From Angiostrongylus vasorum (taxonomy: Eukaryota > Nematoda > Chromadorea > Rhabditida > Metastrongylidae): 64,000 nucleotides of DNA. The stretch is taken from NCBI GenBank assembly GCA_018806985.1, contig JADANN010000116.1, positions 576,501 to 640,500 of the forward strand, read 5' to 3'. Positions 23,835 through 35,089 of this stretch are shown piece by piece; position 1 is the stretch's first letter, and each line of letters begins with the position of its first letter. The notes under the pieces are model-generated. The model searched no databases and had not been told where the DNA came from. It worked only from the letters and a program-made list of their open reading frames with translations. Made by a program: the position numbers and the translations under genes.

Positions 23835-24110
23835 TTTTACGTGTGGCTTCAGCTGCTGCTTGAGGATTTTCACTTCATTTCCAATGTCGTAGAATGCTGC
23901 TCGAAACGATTCTCACTGGAGCCCTAAGATAGTCAGGGCAGAGCGTCCCCAATTGAGTTTCAGAGTTCGATTTTTTCGCGGACAAGTCTGGTACCAATTT
24001 CCAGAAACCGGAGGGATGAGAGTTTTAGTTAGCTAGGAGCGGGACCGCCGTGCTCATCATGACCGGCATCACTACCGCTACACTATCCGCTACCTGTTGA
24101 TCCATGTGGC
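23835..24110 (-). repeat. SINE-2 copy
   Basis: Minus orientation: GTGGCTTCAGCTGCTGCTTGAGGATT near 23842, GACAAGTCTGGTACCAATTTC near 23980, and the head GGCATCACTACCGCTACACT at 24064-24083. Confidence 0.7.
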
Positions 24111-24343
24111 TTATCCACCATGTCGCCCAGACTGTTGATTCCTGTTACCCCTGTAGAGAGTGGTAATTACAAATCCCATTCGTCATTCTATGTTCATTCT
24201 ATCATCCTATTCTTACGCAAGATGTATGTGAATGTAAAATGTAGTCATAGTGGGTGTATTATTTGTGGTGCAAAGAATTGACAGCGCTAGTGACTTTCAA
24301 AACGGTTTCTCTTGAAATTGGTTTCATTCAAATCTGAATAGTT

Positions 24344-24347
24344 AGGA
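24344..24347 (+). promoter_or_regulatory. Candidate trans-splice acceptor, astacin 2
   Basis: AATAGTTAG ends at 24345, two bases before the ATG, as in the other three astacin genes. Confidence 0.4.
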
Positions 24348-27300
24348 ATGAGAAGCACTTTGCTACTCGCCGCCACTACCGTCGTGACGCAATGTAGCAT
24401 ATCCAAGGTTAGTATTGAATTTGAAGGGATTTTTCCGTCCTTTTCAATGTGTCCTAGAAAACCAAGCTTACGAAATCAAAGGTGATAACGACTTAAAACT
24501 ACCAGAATAGAAGTAGTTTAAACCGAAAATCACCTCGGAGTCTCCTTATCTCTATATAGTTTTTCCGTCATGACGGAAACAGTGCTTTAAGAATTGAGAC
24601 AGTTTAAAGAAAAAACCAATTCGCATTTTGTAATTTCAAAAATTTGCTTACTTACATTGCAGGAGAGAGTAGGGAACTCCATCACAAGTCTGGACAGTTC
24701 GATTTTCAAAACGAATTTAGAAGTCGGTGAACGAGGAACACTTTTCCAGGGCGATATCGTTACAGAGTAATTTGTTACAAAGAATATTGATGCAATGTCT
24801 CCAAAGCACTACATAGCGCTATTTTTAGGATACAAGGCGAGGAATTCTGGAAGAACGTAAGTGGCGCTCGTGAAAAAAGGCAGGTGTTGAAAGACCATCG
24901 TTATCCGGCTACGATATGGCAAGACGGCGTTTCCTACACGTTCAACACGTCAGGTTGGCTTCAATAGAAATTCGGGATGATCGTCATTCTTGTTTGGACA
25001 ATTCTTGGTCAGACAACCTCAATGAAATGGTGTAATCTCCCTTTTAAACACTGGCGCGACAAAGAGTAGCAGATAATTATTGTTGATAAGCAAAGCCTTG
25101 AACCGACATAAGTTATCCAACTAAAGTGATACTTCGTATTACATAGATACATAAAAGGCGGTGTGCACTCCTATGCAACCATGTGTTATGCCCAAAGAGA
25201 AGATGGTTTTGTGTAATACACCTATTTTATTCCTTCATTGACAAGCTGACACGACGTTGATAAAAGAAACTTAATTCGGTTAACGTTTCGACGTCTTCGT
25301 ATTCATCAGAGGCGATGGATGACTGGAGTCGATGGCCCACAGTCGTTCGTCTTTTTCGATATGGTGTCTTCAGCGTCGTATCGAGTACAATATTCTTCAG
25401 TGGAGCACTGCTCGAGTGAGTGAACCTCATCCGGATGCGTCCTTTAACAGAAGACAGTTGTTGACCAACCGTTGACAGTAACTTATTTTTTCCCTGACAA
25501 TCAGCGTTTACTCTGTTTGGATTGTTCTGCCGTACAGAGTTTTCTTCTTTAGCACATTAGTCCAGATAGAAAATATTTTTTCACAGTTAATGGCTTGCGA
25601 AAACTTTTTTCCCAGGAATAAGACTTGCAGAGATGTTATTCATAAATGGATTTGAAACAGATATCGTCGAACTTATTATATCTAGGAAGCGCTAGGCAAC
25701 GACTAAGCTTGGGTCCATCGATGCGACATGTTGCATTGCACCTTTAAAAGCAGGTCTCAATTATTGCTCACTTAATCTTTCTAGGAAATTCCGAAGGTTT
25801 TGTTCCTAGGCACATATTTTGTCACATACAGCTCTTACAACTTAACAAATTACTCTTTTGTGCTAACCAAGAGTTGTGGATAATCGTCTGAGACTCTGAT
25901 GAAGACAAAGATGGCCGAATAAAACTACTTTATCAATCTCGTGTAAACTCAAACAATTTAAACATATGTTGATTACCATTTTATTCTCAACTACACCAAT
26001 CGCCCTCTCCATGAATGAATGCACATTTGACCTATAGAGCTTAAAGTGCGATGAAAGAATGAGAATAGCGTACTCAGCACAAAACACATCTAACATTGGA
26101 AACACATGAAACTACCAGAGAATAGGCAAAATTTGTCTACGAGTGGGAGAACAGTTGTCGTATGACTGAAATAAATATGTATTTTTTCTTTGATGAGCTT
26201 ACACGAGGTGGATAAAGTATAATTATTTTCGGCTAACGTTTTGACGTCTTCGTCTTCATCAGAGCGGATGATCTGAGTCGATGGTCCACGCTTGTTCGTC
26301 GTCTCGATGTGTCGGCTTGGTCATCGTGTCGAGTGAGGTCTTCTCTCAGTAGGCCATCTCCTCGAACGAGGCATACTCATTCGGTGATACCCTTTTATGA
26401 AAGATGCCGGTCGTTGATAGCTGTGATAGTCCGGTGATAGTAACTTGTCTTTCCCGGACTATCAATTCTGCGGAAGTCGGTGTCACTATCAGCTAGCAAA
26501 GAGTAACAACAATATTTCAAAACAATCGACTCGGATCATAGGCTCTGATGAAGACGAAGAAACGTTAGCCGAAAATAAATATCTTTATCAACCTCGCGTA
26601 AGCTCATCAAGGAAAGAATACACATTGATTGGTAATACCGAAGTTGAAGGAAAGTCGATTTTGAAATAAAATAAATATGTTTTTTGACTTCGTTATGAAC
26701 TTGTAAATGCGGCGTTTATTTCAAAATGGCGGCCCTTTCCGTAGGGTTCATGGATTCTTTACGACTATCATGGTTCCACAGTCTCGATGTTCATTGTTCG
26801 CTTGAAATTAATAACGCGGAAAATCATAGGATTAGGATTCTAAAATTGCAGATCAATTTGTGCATGAAATATTTAAAAACTGGGGCAAAGGTGTGGAGTG
26901 ACAATACTTGTATCGACTTCATGGAGAATGGAACTGGTTAGTTATGTATTTTTACACTATTACTAATCCTTTGATACCATAAATTTGCAGCTAAGGACAA
27001 GGTCGTCGTGGTCAAAGAAAATGAGAGCTGGTCGAGCATTGGACGAATTGGAGGAGTACAATTCCTTTCCCTCCATGAAAAAGCGACGGTGTGACACCTT
27101 CGAAATAGAAGTCTTAAAAAATGACAGATTTTGTTGATGTTGTACAATTGGGCGCACATTTTCTTGCCGTAATGTAGAGGGCGCGTGTGGCGCAGTGGTT
27201 GGAGGCACCACTGCGACACACACGTGGAATCGATCCCCGCGCCCATGGCCCACCAAGCCTTTTCATCCCTCCGGGATCGGCAAATTGGTACCAGACTTGT

Positions 27301-28641
27301 CTGGGAGGATAGCAGCACTGGTTCGATACATCAGTAGGTCATCTCGAGTCATTGTGAGGCCAGATATGCATTCAATCAACTCCAAACGATGCTTAATGAA
27401 GTCGAATTCATGGCGCATCCCTCACGGATTGGTCAACACCGAGGGCTCTATCGTCTAGTGTAAAGTAGACGGTTTAGGGTGGACTTGCTGTGCACGAGAT
27501 TGGTCATGTTCTTGGACTTATCCACACAATGTCACGATACGACCGCGACGATTACATTAGAATCGTCGTGGAAAATGTTAACGTGAGTCGATGTTAAAAC
27601 GTTACTGATGAAGATCTTCGAGAACACCTACAACACGTTTCGTTTAGCCACGTCATATGGCCAACTTCATAAAAATGAGCAAGAACGTCACCGAAGCCTA
27701 CGGACTGACGTACGATTACGGCAGTATTATGCACTATGATGATTTAAGGTTTGCACTTCATGTTTTACACTTTTCGCCATGTTAGTGTGGAGTCCCGTGT
27801 TTTGTAGTGGTTCTATTAACAAGAACCGCACCATTATTGCAAGAGATCCACATCATCAGAGGACAATGGGATCTGGTTTCGTTTCCTTTTCCGATATCTT
27901 CATGATCAACGAGCACTATGGATGCATTGGTCTTACTTTCAATTACTTTACAATGACACTAGACAACAGAGGATTCGCCTAGCTTTTCAGCAAAATGCAA
28001 CAAGACCACATCCGCTAAATGTGAGAACGAAGGGTTTCCTCATCCTCGAAATTGTTCCATATGCATTTGCCCCAGTGGCTATGGTGGCGCGTTGTGTGAT
28101 CGGCGGGTAAGAATTAGTATTGCAGATGCACATATGTTCGACAGGAAAAATCATTCATTCCAGCCACCGGGATGTGGAGAAGATCTACTGGCGACAGATA
28201 TGAAACAAATGGTGAATGGTCTTGTAGGATCTGGAACTGGTCACCGAGATTATTTTGATTTCTGTAATTATATGATTACGGTAAGATTCAGCGAATAAGT
28301 ATTATACTTGTCTCAGCAGAAATATGGCTGTGTCCAGGCGCCCGAAGGAAAGAAAATCGAGATAGAAGTCCTGTCCATCTCTCGTCGTTACAATCGGGCT
28401 GGATGTCGAAGAGGAGGAGTCGAAATCAAAGCGCAAAACGATCAGAAGCTGGTCGGCTACCGGTACGAGTCAACACGCGGAAGTTCAGTTCCTGTTCTAA
28501 TTCCGTACGTTTTTTGCTTTCAGTTTTTGTTCGATAAATGGAACCGAAGGGCCTATTGTCTCCAGCTCCAACCGCTTGCCCGTGATTCTATATAGCAAAT
28601 TTGGCACCATGCAGGCTGTTTTTTATGTACCGTTATATTAA
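24348..28641 (+). CDS. Astacin metalloprotease gene 2 (EGF and CUB domains)
   Basis: Secreted zinc metalloprotease, and the only copy with a classical astacin propeptide switch. Exons: 24348-24407 (signal MRSTLLLAATTVVTQC), 24663-24766, 24829-24953, 26852-26936, 26991-27088, 27478-27582, 27648-27748, 27808-27929, 27991-28106, 28164-28280, 28338-28462, 28524-28641. The propeptide contains LFQGDIV, the FxGDI motif whose Asp occupies the zinc in astacin zymogens, then EKRQ for maturation. The catalytic core has HEIGHVLGLIHTMSRYDRD with all three zinc His in frame, and YDYGSIMHYDDL. Then come a six-Cys EGF-like domain and a CUB-like domain. Oddities: a +1 A in the run 26875-26879 breaks exon 4; a +1 T at 28619-28624 changes the last residues (without it the frame would end at 28645 with a paralogue-like tail); and the Cys of GCxS seen in the other copies is Trp. 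Family length about 425 aa if both runs are one base too long. Confidence 0.87.
25223..25945. repeat. Palindromic hammerhead element (family B) in astacin 2 intron
   Basis: Left arm 25223-25320 with a good minus-strand core: CTGATGA, stem II, GAAACGTTAACCG. Right arm 25870-25945 with TCTGATGAAGAC...GGCCGAATAAA. The outer ends TGACAAGCTGACACGA and TCGTGTAAACTC are roughly complementary. It lies in the 1.9-kb intron between exons 3 and 4 of astacin 2. Confidence 0.6.
26190..26615. repeat. Palindromic hammerhead element (family B), best-preserved ends
   Basis: Starts TTTGATGAGCTTACACGAGG (26188-26207) and ends CCTCGCGTAAGCTCATCAAGG (26592-26612), a clear terminal inverted repeat. Inside each end sits a hammerhead-like core: minus strand 26229-26268 (GAAA altered to AAAA) and plus strand 26540-26577 (CTGATGA and GAAACGTTAGCCGAA intact, but stem II shortened). 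Confidence 0.75.
27178..27455 (+). repeat. SINE-1 copy in astacin 2 intron, well preserved
   Basis: Plus orientation and the clearest SINE-1: A box TGGCGCAGTGG at 27188-27198, B-box-like GGAATCGATCC at 27226-27236, then the body to GGCGCATCCCTCACGGATTGG and GAGGGCTCTATCG. It lies between the exon carrying the GGVQ segment and the zinc-site exon. Confidence 0.9.
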
Positions 28642-28645
28642 TTAG

Positions 28646-29080
28646 GCAGAGTAAACTCGTCCATCTTGTAATCCGTTCTACATGTGACTTTCTATAACGG
28701 AGGTTATAAGGTGGAATTAAGTGCGAAACAAATGGTTTCGGAGGCATTTCCCTACTGCTATTGCTAAATCCAACAGATTTGTTCTGGACTGAATTAGCCG
28801 AAGCGTTGATTAGTGGTCAACCTTCAAAAGATTTTCTATCCTTGACAAGAAAGTAAAGTGTGAAATGAGTAGTTTTATTCCGAATCCATAAACGCTCAGT
28901 TAAGAAAAGGCAGAACAATGCTTCGGCATTGGTAGAGTACTATACTCTTCAGAGAATTTTGAGAATTTTTGCAAAGGCAGTGGTCAGTTACTGTATAAAT
29001 GGACTAAGTTACACTGCAAATGACCGACTTTTTAATATTGTTATTTATTGTAATACTTACTTTATACTCCGTCCTCATTG
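28646..29080. other. Unassigned spacer downstream of astacin 2
   Basis: No gene or named repeat recognised. No canonical polyadenylation signal was seen in the first 100 nt. Confidence 0.35.
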
Positions 29081-29084
29081 GTTG

Positions 29085-29425
29085 TGCGGGCTCCAGCACA
29101 ACCCAATTTTTGGGAGATTTGCCGGCTAAGCCACTGTGGTTCCCTGAAATTCCGAGGTCAGTCTGGCCAAAGTCTGTCCCAGGTCTTCACCACTACAGTG
29201 AGTCGCAGCCCTTGTGGATCAGAGGGAGATTTCCACCATGTCACTTTGATACTAGGACGGTGGTGGGTCCTGGTAATGGTTTAGTCTTAGCTAGGCTTCC
29301 TGATGGAAAAGCCGAAACTCCTTCTCAGCTTGGGAGACCCTGCCAGGGGTATGAATCCACCCGTTGTATATCGCAGCCCAACACTCAGGAACATCTACCA
29401 GCCACCATGAAGCGGTGAACCGTTG
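29085..29425 (+). repeat. Repeat family D copy
   Basis: Plus-orientation copy matching 63010-63335 almost throughout (GCCACTGTGGTTC, CAAAGTCTGTCCCAGGTC, GGATCAGA, GGTTTAGTCTT, GGGAGACCCTGCC, CATGA(A/G)GCGGT). Open frames across it are not conserved between copies, so it is called non-coding. Confidence 0.8.
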
Positions 29426-29429
29426 CGCG

Positions 29430-30160
29430 GATTCGTTGTAAAAGATTAGCCTTTTTTTATTTTTGACAAACGTCGCTCGAAGCCGCTCACATATGTTTCT
29501 CAGAGTAAGCAGAAATAGTGCAGAATTCAATGACACATATTACTTAAGACACAGCATTTTAAAATACTATTAGAAACAGGAATAGTAGCAGAAACAATAG
29601 AAACAGAAAAGGAAGAAAGCAGAAATGCTGGGACGATTCAACGAGAATAGCAGGTACGTACTTCATGCAGGAAATTGAGCAGGATTATAAAAGATTTAAG
29701 ACTGTACAAGATTCCTGTCTGTTTACTGATAGACCAGATTTCGTATGCAGTGTATTTCCAGGCATCATAAAAACTACACTGTAATCGAGAAAACAAACTG
29801 AGCGACATCCGTGCTTGGGTGGTTTTTTTTCTCCTCTTCTTTTGTTTTTTTAAAAAATCTCGTCGAACATGATTACATGATAGATTGGAGGATCGTGACC
29901 TTACCTGCATTGTTAGCACTTCCGCGACGACGTGCTCTCCAAAGGAGTCATTTGGTAAGGGTCACAGTGGCCTGCATGAGCATTATGAGGTCTTTTTTGT
30001 TCTCGGTGGCTTGTTTTGAACTGTTTTAATAACTGCTTTCATTCAGTCGAAGAATTAGTAGGCCCATAAAGACTTGACTGTGCGTCCTCCATTGCCGCAG
30101 TCAAGCAAAACTAGGCGTTGTTACCTAGGTGCTAACATTAAACAATATACTCCTGGAAAC
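29430..30160. other. Unassigned spacer
   Basis: Purine-rich stretch at 29575-29630 and a poly-T-rich stretch at 29820-29855. No supported gene. Confidence 0.35.
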
Positions 30161-30164
30161 AAGC

Positions 30165-30440
30165 TCATGTAGCGCAGTGGTCGGAGGCCCCTGCAAGACA
30201 TATGGGATCGATTTCCTCGCTCCAAGTCCATCAAGTCGTCCATCCCTCTGGGATCGGCATTATTATACCAGACTTGACTGAGAGGATAGCGGCACTGACT
30301 CTATACATCGATAGGCCACTACGAGTCATTGTAAGGGACAGATATGCATTTAACATCCTCTAACGATGCTTAATGAAGTCGAATGCATAGCGCATCCCTT
30401 AGGAATTGATCAGGACCGAGAGCTTCGTCCTTCTTCTACC
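30165..30440 (+). repeat. SINE-1 copy
   Basis: Plus orientation: ATGTAGCGCAGTGGTCGGAGG (A box, 30165-30188), GGGATCGATTTCC, then the body to GCGCATCCCTTAGGAATTGATCA at 30390-30412. Confidence 0.85.
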
Positions 30441-30444
30441 ACTG

Positions 30445-31010
30445 GCAGGACCCTCACCATTTAAAGTTAAAATATTTTTGGCTGTGTAATTCTAGAACAG
30501 GAAATACAAATAGAGCCTGCAAGCAGCAACTATAGAGACAAAATTCTAGCAGTTATTGCGTTTTGCACAGAACTTATGACGGCTGCGTGTTGCGGTGTAG
30601 GCAGAGTTGGGAGTCTGTGAAGTACACACCTGGTCGCTAATTTGATCTCGCTCCACTTGCTAACCGAGCTTCTGAATCCATCCAGGGTAGGAAAAATTAG
30701 TACCAGTTGTTTTTTGAGAATAGTGAAAAATGGAGTTGATCTATTGCCTATGTTTTCATTCAGACACTAGAAGACTTTTATCTGGCGTTTTGATGCGTTT
30801 ATATACATAATCACAACATTACTAGTACAACAACAACGATAGAAATGTGTCGGCATGAAAACAGCGCAAGTTCAAAGTTACGAGATATTATAACTACTAA
30901 AGTGGGGCTTGTACATGACAATGGTACTTGAATACTACTATAACATTAAAAGTACGCCATTTACAATAATAATTACATCAGAATACAACGACTAGACCAC
31001 CATGGGCAGT
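30445..31010. other. Unassigned spacer
   Basis: No gene or named repeat recognised. Confidence 0.35.
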
Positions 31011-31014
31011 ATCT

Positions 31015-31640
31015 CGCAGGTCCTTCGAACTTTTTACATGTGATTTCTGCTGCTGTTTGAGGACATTCCTTTCATCTTGAATGTTGTTGAAATCTAGTCG
31101 AGTAGGTTCTTCTTGGAGTACTGAGAAAGCTGGGGTAGCGCCGTCCCACTTGGACTGCAGAGAATGTGTATTTCTCAGATAAGTCCGGGTTAGGATCAAA
31201 CTAGTACCATGCTCGTGATGATCCTCGTCACTAACACTGTGCTATCTGCCCCCCTAAAACATTGGTCACAAAATGATTCTTCATATAACAGTCTCGTGTA
31301 AGGTCAATAACCCAAAAAAGTTGATTATTCCCCTCTGAAGCCAAATCAATGTCGGTTTTCGGAACAGATTTGGAACATGTGTTCTTCTGAAGGCATAAAT
31401 GATTCGCGGTATTCAGTGTCGCCTAGATAATACTTGTGCGAAATATATTTCCAGTTAAAAAAATGAAAGTAAGTAAAGCATGGTGCAGCTACCCAACACC
31501 CAATCATTAAAAAAACTCCCTTATTGGGAAATAAAGAGTGTTAAAGCATGATTTACATTGTGGATATGTAGGTTCAAGGGATAAAAATCATGAAAATCTC
31601 CGTTTCAAATTGCCGTCGGCCTTCCTTCTGTTCCTTGCTT
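31015..31640 (-). repeat. Segmental repeat copy 1 (SINE-2 plus unique flank)
   Basis: About 620 nt resembling 32555-33245 in the same order. A SINE-2 in minus orientation (31015-31250) is followed by a shared non-SINE stretch with GTTGATTATTCCC (31322), ACATG/ATATGTTCTTCTGAAG, TCGCCTAGATAAT, GCATGGTGCAG and TTATTGGGAA.TAAAGAGTG. Confidence 0.75.
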
Positions 31641-31744
31641 TGCGTTTCTACGTCTAGAGCGATCACCCACTACGGGAACGGTCCGGGGAGCAGAGGTTGA
31701 ACGCAGTAATTTCGACTGAACAGTCAGCCGAACCGGGTTCACTG

Positions 31745-32010
31745 CCGATTTGTTCTTCTCGATCATTCTTGTTCACGGTCTAATGCTGACAGCACCCCTA
31801 GGATAAAAAATTGGCTGCGAGGAATGCAAAGCAAGGGTTTCGGTTGGTGTGGTGCATAGCACATGAGCTCTGGAAACGGTAAATGAGGGTTCGAAGTTAG
31901 GTTGAGGTTCAGATCTTTGCTCATATCCCAGTATGTTTGTGATCGTATTTCACATAATACCCTTCCATGAAAAAGAATAGGTGTTAAATAAAGGTTAAGC
32001 CATTGAATGT
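31745..32010 (+). repeat. SINE-3 variant
   Basis: GGTTGGTGTGGTGCATAGCAC (A-box region, 31854), AGGGTTCGAAGTTAGG (B-box region, 31887), then TTTGCTCATATCCCAGTAT and a TAAATAAAGGTTAAGCC 3-prime end. Diverged from the main subfamily. Confidence 0.65.
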
Positions 32011-32159
32011 ACTAAAGTGATGGGAAAAGTGAGTGAAAAAAGGTAGGTTATAGAACCACTAACGCCATCGCTGCTATCCAGTTTAAGTGTCGGATTATAA
32101 AAGATCTCGTTACATTGTCCATTAGTACTTCAAAAATTAAGTAATCATCTATGAATACA

Positions 32160-32500
32160 AGTGTGTATTTTCTTTGGTTATTAAGCTCAACCGGGGTTGT
32201 TATTAAACGTTATTCGGCTAAAGTTTCGTAGTCATTGCCTTGTTTAGAACCGCCTTCATCCGAGTCCATGGTCCACATGTACACATTCTTGCGATGTCTT
32301 AGTAGTCGCGTCAAGTCTATTGTAATGACATAATACTGACTTATTTTCATGATGACAATCCATGATATAGGTATTATATCTCTGAAATGGACTCGATGTG
32401 AGTACGAAGATCGACATCGCAAGAATGAATAGCTGTGGAGAACCGACTCGAACCATTACTGCTCTGCAGAAGACTAAAGCGATAAAACGTTAGCTTTCTT
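32160..32500. repeat. Palindromic hammerhead element (family B), decayed
   Basis: Left arm TTCGGCTAAAGTTTCGTAGT near 32212 and right arm GATAAAACGTTAGCTTTC near 32478. Both cores are damaged. Confidence 0.5.
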
Positions 32501-32554
32501 GCGCGATCCCTCATTCATGTCTGCTGGGGGGAGATCCTAACACTTCTCTCATAT

Positions 32555-33245
32555 GCGACTCGTTTCATCGCATCCACCTTCGAACTCTTTACATATAGGT
32601 TGGGTTGCTGCTTAAGGATTTTTTTTATCTTGAATGTCGTTGAAGTCGGTTGGTCCAGTCGATTCTTCATGGAGTTCTGAGATAGCCGAGATAGGGCGTT
32701 CCCACTCGGATTGCAGAGAGTGCATTTTTTTCCAGACAGGTGTGGTACCAATTCCTCGATCGCAGACGGATGAGAGGCTTGGGGAACCCGAAGTGGGATC
32801 GAACTAGTACCGTGCTCGTGATGACCGTCATCACTACCACTGTGGTATCCGTTCTCTAAAACATTCCCCCACGGAACGGTTCTCAGAACAGTCTCGTGTA
32901 AACTCAGTAATCCAAAAAATGTTGATTATTCCCACTAAAGCTAAACGAAAGTGGTTCTCAAGACAGATTTGGAATATATGTTCTTCTGAAGACATAGATG
33001 ATTCATGGTATTCAATATCGCCTAGATAATCGCTGTGTGAAACATATTTCCAACAAAACATCAAAGTAAATAAAGCATGGTGCAGTTGCACAACATCCAC
33101 TCATTAAAAAACCTTCTTATTGGGAATAAAGAGTGATAAACTGTAATTTACATTGTGGATTTATAGTTCCAAAAAACAAATACTCAGGCCATGATAATCA
33201 TAAAAAATCTCCCTTTTTGAATTACCGCGGGCCCTCCTTTTGCGC
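32555..33245 (-). repeat. Segmental repeat copy 2 (SINE-2 plus unique flank)
   Basis: Second copy of the 31015-31640 unit. The SINE-2 part is well preserved, with the tRNA-like head on the minus strand (GTGGTAGTGATG at about 32834-32845, and a GTTCGATCC B box at 32796-32804). Confidence 0.8.
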
Positions 33246-33249
33246 AGTA

Positions 33250-33935
33250 AGGACGACTCGTTTCTCGACCGTATTGTGACGTGAGAAGAAAACTGAATGC
33301 GCTAAATTTTCTGCTCATGAGAAAGCGATTACTGTGATAACAACGGGTACGGTTCCGCCCCCTCTCCCACTTGAGCGATATAAGGACGATGTAAAACATG
33401 ACGCCGAAGGCATGGCAGATGTGTAAGCCTCAGTTAATGTTTCTTCTAGAACATTTCTCCATGGTTGAATTAGGGTAGTTCGTGTACATGTTGTCTACTC
33501 AAAGCATTGCAGTTTGTCCTGCTTAGCTTTGCGAATCTCACTGTAGTGACCAGTGCTTGATTCATCTCAAGTCAGTTTACATTCAAGTTTACAACCATTT
33601 GTACCAGTTCAGTACTATTTGCAATGCTTTTAGTTAGTTTAGTAAACACTTCGGTAAACAAGAGTCAGATAATTCAAGTCTTCAGCAAGAAATAAAAATT
33701 TAAGTAGGTGAGAGCAAATAAGAGGTTTTTTTGCTGCATCGGTTACACCACTGCATATCGCTTACTATAGTCTGCACTGGTTATTTCACATCATATATGG
33801 TGTGACATCTTGAGTACAAAAATTTAAAACAGAAAAGAACTCATTTGTGCTGACAAACTAGATGTAAGCCGTTCTCCAAAACTGAAAAGCAAGAGGACGT
33901 GCAGGCAATGTTGATGGCTCTAATCTATTCTTGCT
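33250..33935. other. Unassigned spacer
   Basis: No recognised gene or repeat. Confidence 0.35.
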
Positions 33936-33939
33936 TATT

Positions 33940-34270
33940 TCCAAATTAGAATTTAATGGTCGAGCACGATTTGGTAAGCTACACTATTTTGTTCGAAATA
34001 TAAGACAAGAAGTCGTTAGTGACTGGATTCCTCGAGATGTCGAACGTGCTGCAGGGAGACCACCGACCCGATGGTCAGAGTTCTTCGCGAAAAGCCTAGA
34101 AGAAAGATATGATGCTCGACGAGTCCCCTAGAGCGAGCAGAACCCATTGGGCTACTCTTGCACGCGACAGGGAAAAATGGAAGATTTACTGGCGCGCGCT
34201 CGAGTCACTCGACGATCGACGGGACTGCAGGTGGATACAGGGGGATACAACTCAATGCGACTGTTTCAAT
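33940..34270 (+). mobile_element. RTE 3-prime end fragment
   Basis: Short copy of the RTE C-terminus: DWIPRDVERAAGRPPTRWSEFF near 34020-34090 (quoted in part as DWIPRDVE and GRPPTRWSEFF), then HWATLARDREKWK near 34144-34183. It is much better preserved over this short span than the copy at 21.1 kb. A 5-prime-truncated LINE insertion. Confidence 0.85.
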
Positions 34271-34316
34271 GAACTCAATGAACTCTGGCCATGTTTTTTG
34301 GTCGGCCTGCCATAAA

Positions 34317-34582
34317 ACACATGAAAAAAAAGCGGTGAAATTTTTTTCGAGAAGCTGTTGACCATGTAATTACCATAGAGTTTTTTCGTCTTTTTGTAAG
34401 TGTTATTAAAGCGTTTGGCCTAGTAAATTCTATATCAGTACAACCCTCCAGGCTCTGAAGAAGGCGATACTGCCGAAACGTCAGCTACTGTTGTATTGTA
34501 TTGTGTTTTTCTATTGAAGTAAATGTATGCTGTTTAACAACCTCGCATTGCTGAACAAGAAAACGACGCATTCATATAAAAA
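34317..34582 (+). mobile_element. Solo PLE terminal repeat with hammerhead
   Basis: Matches the PLE 1 right terminal repeat (CGAGAAGCTGTTGACCATG at 34348, CCATAGAG, GTATGCTGTTTAACAACC, GAACAAGAAAACGACGCATT). No PLE coding sequence is attached. It directly follows the RTE fragment. Confidence 0.8.
34449..34490 (+). ncRNA. Hammerhead ribozyme candidate (intact cores)
   Basis: Layout: stem I strand CAGGCT (34449-34454), core CTGAAGA (34455-34461), an unpaired A, stem II GGC/GCC (34463-34465 with 34472-34474), GAAA (34475-34478), CGTC with cleavage expected after C 34482, then AGC-TA-CTG returning to stem I. Stem III is reduced to the ACGT palindrome, so activity would need two molecules, as known for Penelope-element hammerheads. 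The unpaired A before stem II is unusual and may reduce activity. Confidence 0.7.
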
Positions 34583-34589
34583 CTCGTAA

Positions 34590-35085
34590 TGTTTCTGTAT
34601 ATTTAACAGCAGCTGAAGCAAACCACACAATGCTGCGATGATTTCCCTACACCAAAAAGGGCAATTTGTTGCCGGATCATCAATAAACACGGGCGAAATT
34701 GTTACACGAAGCAAATTCCTGATGCAAAGGCATATGAGTGGATGTCAGGTGTACAAATTTCAATTGGACCTAAAAGGAGGTGGATGGGAAAAATAGCATG
34801 TACATCACCAACACAACACCCACTACCTCCATCGTCGCCATCTTTACTACCACCTCCGTATAATCGTTAAAGCCTTGTTCCCGTGCTGCAATTTTAGGTG
34901 ATGCACATACGAGCTGCTATGGGTGCTTAGAACCAGCATGATTTTTTTCGCTCAAAGCTCTTATAAAAATCACTGCATAATTCGCGATAGAGCGTGCAAT
35001 AAATTCGGTCCCACTTTTTTCTGACTATGTAAGGGCTTGGTTTTTCGTGGTCACTTTATTGTGAGAAGATATATTTATTTATATG
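34590..35085. other. Unassigned spacer
   Basis: No recognised gene or repeat. Confidence 0.35.
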
Positions 35086-35089
35086 TTCT

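Noticed and set aside
27178..27260. Possible functional tRNA gene (A and B boxes)
   Set aside because: No acceptor or anticodon stem could be formed, and the sequence is the head of a SINE repeated a dozen times in the window. The same holds for 7921 and 60530.
29020..29418. 132-codon open frame with a hydrophobic start
   Set aside because: It covers repeat family D, and the frame is not kept in the copies at 7.6 and 63 kb.
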